Positions 8,150 to 10,208 of a stretch of DNA of 10,208 nucleotides are shown here, piece by piece. Below the pieces are notes generated by a model. That model made no database searches and was not told the DNA's origin. It was given only the letters and a program-made list of their open reading frames with translations. Source of the DNA: Gemmatimonadales bacterium. Its GTDB lineage: Bacteria > Gemmatimonadota > Gemmatimonadetes > Gemmatimonadales > GWC2-71-9. The DNA is taken from positions 1 through 10,208 of the forward strand of contig JAUVTI010000056.1 in the NCBI GenBank assembly GCA_030601605.1, in the 5' to 3' direction. The translations under genes were made by a program, and so were the position numbers. Within the stretch, counting starts at the first letter, position 1. The number at the start of each line of letters is the position of its first letter.

Positions 8150-9583
8150 ATGTTCGATCTTCACATGACTCCGGAGGAGTTTCGCCGGGCCGGCTACGCG
8201 GCCGTGGACTGGGTGGCGCGGTACATGGGGGAGATCGAGCGCTACCCCGTGCTCTCGCAGGTCGAGCCCGGTGAGATCCGCAGCCACCTGCCGGCCAGCC
8301 CCCCCGAGAAGGGCGAGCCGTTCGAGGCCGTGCTACGCGACCTGGACGAGATCATCATGCCGGGCATCACGCACTGGCAGTCGCCCAACTTCTTCGCCTA
8401 CTTCTCGGGCAACGCCTCGGGTCCGTCCATGCTGGGGGACCTGGTGTCGTCGGGCCTCGGCGTGCAGGGGATGATGTGGGCCACGAGCCCGGCGTGCACC
8501 GAGCTCGAGACCCACGTGCTGGACTGGCTCGTGGACATGCTCGCCCTGCCAGAGCGCTTCAAGTCCACGACCCAAGGCGGCGGCGTCATCCAGGATACGG
8601 GATCCAGCTCTTCGCTCTGCGCACTGCTGGCGGCGCGCGAGCGCGCCACCGGCTTCGAGACCAACCGGCGAGGCATCGACAGGCAGCTGGTCGCCTATGC
8701 GTCCTCGCATGCGCACTCCTCCATGGAGAAGAACGCCCGGATCGCGGGGATCGGCCGGGATAACCTGCGCCTCATCGACGCGGATGAATCGTACGCCATG
8801 CGCCCGGAGGTCCTCGCGCGCACCATTGAAGAGGACCTGGCAGCGGATCGCACGCCGTTCTTCGTCACCGCCACCGTCGGTACGACGTCGTCCCACGCGA
8901 TCGACCCCGTGCGTGCGATCGGGAAGATCTGCCGGCAACACGGGCTGTGGCTGCACGTGGATGCTGCCCACATCGGGACGGCCGCGCTCTGTCCGGAGTT
9001 CCGCTGGATCCACGAAGGACTGGAACTGGCCGACAGCTACGTGTTCAACCCGCACAAGTGGATGCTCACCAACCTCGACTGCAGCGCGTTCTACGTGACC
9101 GACCGGGAGGCGCTCATCCGAACGCTTACGATCGTGCCCGAGTACCTCCGGACCGCGGCGTCCGAGTCGGGACGCGTGTTCGACTACCGCGACTGGCACA
9201 TCCCGTTGGGGCGGCGCTTCCGCTCGCTCAAGCTGTGGTTCGTGATCCGGCACTACGGCGTGGAGGGGCTGCAGCGCTACATTCGCGAGCACGTGAAGCT
9301 GGCACAGGAGTTCCGCTCCTGGGTGGAGGAGGACGACCACTTCGAGCTCGCCGCCCCGGCTCCGCTGAGCCTGGTGTGCTTCCGGCTGAAGGGGGAGGAC
9401 GATCTCAACCAGCGCCTGATGGACTCACTCAACGATTCGGGAGAGTTGTACATCACCCACACGAAGCTGGACGGCCGGCTGGTGCTGCGGCTGGCGGTGG
9501 ATGCGCCCTTCACCCAGCGGCGCCACGTGGAGCGGGCGTGGAGCCTGATTCAGGAGCCCGCCGAGGCCGTCGGGCGAGATTGA
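8150..9583 (+). CDS. Group II PLP-dependent amino-acid decarboxylase (aromatic-L-amino-acid decarboxylase-like)
   Basis: This 477-residue enzyme would remove the alpha-carboxyl of an amino acid, probably aromatic, to give an amine. The pattern is complete: HWQSPNFFAYF (75-85), SPACTELE (113-120), GGGVIQDTGSSSS (143-155), AHSSMEK (188-194, His189 stacking on the PLP ring), TVGTT (242-246), HVDAAH (269-274, Asp271 and Ala273), NPHKW (300-304, Lys303 forming the PLP Schiff base), PEYL (330-333, Tyr332 of the mobile loop) and Arg447. Most of these fall on the same numbers as in mammalian DOPA decarboxylase, from memory. The DYRDWHIPLGRRFRSLKLW block (345-363) is also characteristic. After AYF the mammalian Pro-Thr is Ser-Gly here, in the substrate pocket. 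Tryptophan, tyrosine, DOPA or phenylalanine are the usual candidate substrates; which one cannot be told. Methyltransferase genes flank it at 10 and 3 bp. Confidence 0.93.
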   Translation: MFDLHMTPEEFRRAGYAAVDWVARYMGEIERYPVLSQVEPGEIRSHLPASPPEKGEPFEAVLRDLDEIIMPGITHWQSPNFFAYFSGNASGPSMLGDLVSSGLGVQGMMWATSPACTELETHVLDWLVDMLALPERFKSTTQGGGVIQDTGSSSSLCALLAARERATGFETNRRGIDRQLVAYASSHAHSSMEKNARIAGIGRDNLRLIDADESYAMRPEVLARTIEEDLAADRTPFFVTATVGTTSSHAIDPVRAIGKICRQHGLWLHVDAAHIGTAALCPEFRWIHEGLELADSYVFNPHKWMLTNLDCSAFYVTDREALIRTLTIVPEYLRTAASESGRVFDYRDWHIPLGRRFRSLKLWFVIRHYGVEGLQRYIREHVKLAQEFRSWVEEDDHFELAAPAPLSLVCFRLKGEDDLNQRLMDSLNDSGELYITHTKLDGRLVLRLAVDAPFTQRRHVERAWSLIQEPAEAVGRD

Positions 9584-9586
9584 GCC

Positions 9587-10198
9587 ATGGATCGCAAGCA
9601 ACATTGGAGCGATGTGTACTCGAAGCGGGCGGCGGACCGGGCGAGCTGGCATCAGCTCCGGCCTGCGCTGTCGCTGGAGCTGATCGATCGAGCCGGCGTG
9701 GACCCGAAGGCCGGAGCGATCGACGTGGGCGGCGGGACGTCCACTCTCGTGGACGAGCTGTTGGAGCAGGGCTTTGCGAACCTGGCCGTGCTGGACGTGG
9801 CCGGCCCGGCGCTGGAACTCGCCCGGGCCCGGCTGGATGATCGTGCGGACCGGGTCCAGTGGATCGAGGCCGACGTAACCGAGTTCGAGCCGGCGCGGCA
9901 GTGGGGGCTGTGGCACGACCGGGCGGTGTTCCACTTTCTCACGGATGCGAGCAATCGCAAGGCCTATCGGCGCGCGCTCGAGGCCGGGGTCGCCCCTGGC
10001 GGGTTCGCCGTAATATCCGCATTCAGCCTCGAGGGCCCCGAGCGCTGCAGCGGCCTGGACGTCGTACGCTACAGTCCCGAGTCGCTGGCGGATGAGCTGG
10101 GGGCCGCCTTCGAGCTGGTCGAGTCGCGCGACGAGGTCCACATGACCCCAACGGGCGCCGAACAGGCCTTCGTGTACTGCCTGTTCCGGCGGGTATAG
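9587..10198 (+). CDS. Class I SAM-dependent methyltransferase (third of three)
   Basis: This 203-residue protein starts 3 bp after the decarboxylase stop. It opens with a HWSDVYSKR (6-14) and SWHQ (20-23) pattern seen in a common family of small bacterial methyltransferases. Motif I is AIDVGGGTSTL (44-54), the motif II acid is Asp70 in LAVLDV, Asp96 follows in EADVTEF, and motif IV is WHDRAVFHFL (109-118). The C-terminal part has PERCSGL (151-157) and a TPTGAEQAFVYC segment (187-198), both usual in this family. It is unlike the other two methyltransferases in its N-terminal and C-terminal signatures, so the three are not recent duplicates. Its specificity is unknown. The tight spacing implies coexpression with the decarboxylase. 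Stop TAG at 10196-10198; only 10 bases remain in the window after it. Confidence 0.88.
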   Translation: MDRKQHWSDVYSKRAADRASWHQLRPALSLELIDRAGVDPKAGAIDVGGGTSTLVDELLEQGFANLAVLDVAGPALELARARLDDRADRVQWIEADVTEFEPARQWGLWHDRAVFHFLTDASNRKAYRRALEAGVAPGGFAVISAFSLEGPERCSGLDVVRYSPESLADELGAAFELVESRDEVHMTPTGAEQAFVYCLFRRV

Positions 10199-10208
10199 CG
10201 GCCACCGG

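Noticed and set aside
8333..9340. Minus-strand open frame of 335 codons opposite the decarboxylase
   Set aside because: It is antisense to a gene with a complete set of PLP decarboxylase motifs; the translation looks like a codon-bias artefact.
6848..10198. Possible recent tandem duplication of methyltransferase genes
   Set aside because: The three proteins share only the general SAM-binding motifs; their N-terminal and C-terminal signatures differ, so they are different families or old paralogs.

Overview
The window is about 10.2 kb of dense, GC-rich bacterial chromosome with nine complete genes and one gene cut by the left edge. No rRNA, tRNA, CRISPR array, insertion sequence, integrase or phage gene is visible. 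The high GC content, GC-rich third codon positions (which create many long false ORFs on opposite strands), an E. coli-type ThiI, a lipoprotein signal and several start codons without a Shine-Dalgarno sequence point to a GC-rich, probably didermic environmental bacterium. A Gemmatimonadota-like lineage is my best guess, but this is an inference from general resemblance and no marker gene here settles it.

Layout. (1) Left, minus strand (1-3021): a half-size ABC exporter of the MsbA/multidrug type, then thiI, the tRNA 4-thiouridine sulfurtransferase, running off the left edge. Two small hairpins and a possible thiI promoter lie between them. (2) Centre: an 80-bp divergent intergenic region with a G/C-tract inverted repeat, then a plus-strand PP-loop ATPase of the diphthine-ammonia ligase family (3102-3764). 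It converges on a minus-strand Cys-rich protein (3759-4373), and the two share one palindromic hexamer as their stop region. (3) Right, plus strand (4545-10198): six tightly packed genes. They are an OtsA-type trehalose-6-phosphate synthase, a lipoprotein of the creatininase fold, a SAM-dependent methyltransferase, a second methyltransferase starting at TTG inside the stop of the first, a group II PLP-dependent amino-acid decarboxylase, and a third methyltransferase.

How the genes may work together. Spacings in the right-hand array are -1, +30, -4, +10 and +3 bp, so at least the last four genes, and possibly all six, are likely one transcript. A decarboxylase interleaved with three methyltransferases suggests production and methylation of a small amine, but no substrate can be read from the sequence. 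Detoxifying methylation is an equally open reading for the methyltransferases. The creatininase-like lipoprotein has replaced most of the family's usual metal ligands and is the most unusual single protein. I see no well-defined new defence or mobile system. The points most worth follow-up are the methyltransferase/decarboxylase array, the degenerate creatininase-like lipoprotein, the Cys-cluster protein and the variant motif in the trehalose-phosphate synthase.
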